The notes under the pieces: model-generated
What the model was told of the DNA's origin: nothing
Database searches by the model: none
Seen by the model: the letters and a program-made list of their open reading frames with translations, nothing else
Assembly (NCBI GenBank): GCA_964542765.1
Contig: CAZIVO010000046.1
Location: forward strand, 1 to 25,564
Direction: 5' to 3'
Origin: CAZIVO01 sp964542765
GTDB taxonomy: Bacteria > Planctomycetota > UBA1135 > UBA2386
Length of the DNA: 25,564 nt
Shown: one piece after another, positions 24,598 through 25,564 of the stretch
Position numbering within the stretch: the stretch's first letter is position 1
Layout: each line of letters begins with the position of its first letter
Translations under genes and position numbers: made by a program

Positions 24598-25564
24598 TTA
24601 CCTCTGATAAATCGGGACCAGCGCGTAAGGAAGTTGCAGCACTGTCAACGCGATCGCCGTGCCATAAGTCGTGCCCACACCATCTCCCTGCCAGGAGCCG
24701 TCGCGGCGTTGCTGCCGGAGAAGCCACTTTGATGCCTTGGGGAAGTAGTCATCCCATGTTTTGCCGCCCTTTTGATAGCAGGCCTGAGCGAGGTAGAGCT
24801 GCGCATAATAATGATGGCCGTTGCCACTACCATTGACCGGTAAGGTGCGCAAAGAATAGGTCAGCGCCTTGTTCGCCATCTCATCGTCATACTGGCCAGC
24901 CCAGTACAAGACCGCGACCGCCGCAGCCGTGATCGGCGGACGGCTCGCGCCACCACCGCTGGCCCGATAGCGGATGCCGCCATCAGGATTTGCAGACTTG
25001 CGGATGTAACCGACCGCATCATTGATGGTCTTGATAGGAACCGTGATGCCCGCATTCCGGCAAGATCTCAACGCTTGGAGTTGAGTGACCGTCACGCTGC
25101 CCTCATCAGAAGTTGACTCCGGACTGTAATACCAGCCACCGAGGGTGGACTGGGATCGCGCGATCAGTCGAGCTGCCCGCGTCAAAACACCGTGGAGGCG
25201 CTCTTGCCGGCGAGGGTCTTCCTCCATGCCGTAGATCTGCGCCAAGAACATGGTCGCAAATCCATGACCGTACATGCTCCGGCCTTCCTCTGCCGCCACG
25301 GTAATGACACCGTCCGCCTGAGCATGGTCTACAAGGAACTTGGCCGCCTTGCGAACGGCTCGCCAGTGCCGACTTCGAGTCGGCGTTGCTCCCGACCCGA
25401 TCAGAGCCATACCTGCGAGGGCGGTCATGGCCGTTGGGTACACGCCGTAACCACCTGATCCGCGCCATGAGCCATCGCGGTTTTGGGTGCGCACCAAAAA
25501 TTCGAGGCCGCGACCGATCGCCTTCTCGATCTCTGCATCGACAAGGCGCGGATAGACCTTTTCT
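24598..25564 (-). CDS. Prenyltransferase/squalene-oxidase-repeat protein (5' end outside window)
   Basis: The frame is open to the window end, giving about 322 visible residues, and reads EKAIGRGLEFLVRTQNRDGSW across the edge. Alpha/alpha-toroid repeats of the terpene-cyclase/prenyltransferase type recur with QxxDGSW/GGW motifs: TQNRDGSW, STLGGWYYSPE, NPDGGIRYRA and QQRRDGSWQGDG. The DxDD of squalene-hopene cyclases is not seen in the visible part, so a cyclase reaction is unlikely. Such repeat proteins are common next to BatA/VWA genes in planctomycetes, with unknown function. It ends 9 bases before the BatA-like gene. An upstream signal peptide is expected but not visible. Confidence 0.85.
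   Translation of the reverse strand, partial: EKVYPRLVDAEIEKAIGRGLEFLVRTQNRDGSWRGSGGYGVYPTAMTALAGMALIGSGATPTRSRHWRAVRKAAKFLVDHAQADGVITVAAEEGRSMYGHGFATMFLAQIYGMEEDPRRQERLHGVLTRAARLIARSQSTLGGWYYSPESTSDEGSVTVTQLQALRSCRNAGITVPIKTINDAVGYIRKSANPDGGIRYRASGGGASRPPITAAAVAVLYWAGQYDDEMANKALTYSLRTLPVNGSGNGHHYYAQLYLAQACYQKGGKTWDDYFPKASKWLLRQQRRDGSWQGDGVGTTYGTAIALTVLQLPYALVPIYQR

Overview
The window looks like chromosomal DNA of a GC-rich Gram-negative bacterium, most likely a planctomycete or close relative. This is inferred from family content: BatA-type and VWA membrane proteins followed by a large N-terminally membrane-anchored protein, long exported coiled-coil proteins, an NPCBM-domain protein, a prenyltransferase/squalene-oxidase-repeat protein and trypsin-like pseudoproteases, all in one gene train. 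Two runs of N (5321-5420 and 17030-17039) show it is a scaffolded draft assembly, possibly metagenome-derived. Each run interrupts a gene and breaks its reading frame artificially.

Left part (1-6534), mixed housekeeping and accessory genes: the C-terminal PDZ end of an M61-type aminopeptidase (+, cut by the window edge); a double-CDGSH iron-sulfur protein (-); lexA (-), preceded by an unannotated 57-codon ORF for a small membrane protein and by a promoter overlapping a perfect inverted repeat; a 778-residue secreted fusion of a transglutaminase-like domain and an esterase-like alpha/beta hydrolase (+); an exported cysteine-rich protein with three YHS/TRASH-like domains and a tail of Cys-Cys 15-residue repeats, broken by the 100-N gap (+); and a DnaQ-type DEDDh exonuclease (+).

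Middle (6531-9279, minus strand): a compact FecBCD/BtuFCD-type ABC importer (binding protein, permease, ATPase), each pair overlapping by 4 bases. The substrate is probably an iron-siderophore, heme or cobalamin and is not settled by the sequence.

Right part (9396 to the window end, minus strand): one continuous gene train, probably a single operon entering from beyond base 25564. In transcription order: prenyltransferase-repeat protein, BatA-like VWA protein, second VWA protein with a GATase1-like region, DUF4175-like membrane protein, exported coiled-coil protein (split by the 10-N gap), TPR/coiled-coil exported protein, NPCBM-domain exported protein, a catalytically complete trypsin-like protease, and two trypsin-fold proteins that have each lost the whole catalytic triad. 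Most junctions are ATGA, GTGA or TGATG overlaps. The products are nearly all membrane-anchored or exported, which suggests an envelope or periplasmic assembly that combines VWA (MIDAS) adhesion modules, coiled-coil scaffolds and one active protease with two inactive relatives. This cluster is the best candidate for an undescribed system here; its function is unknown.
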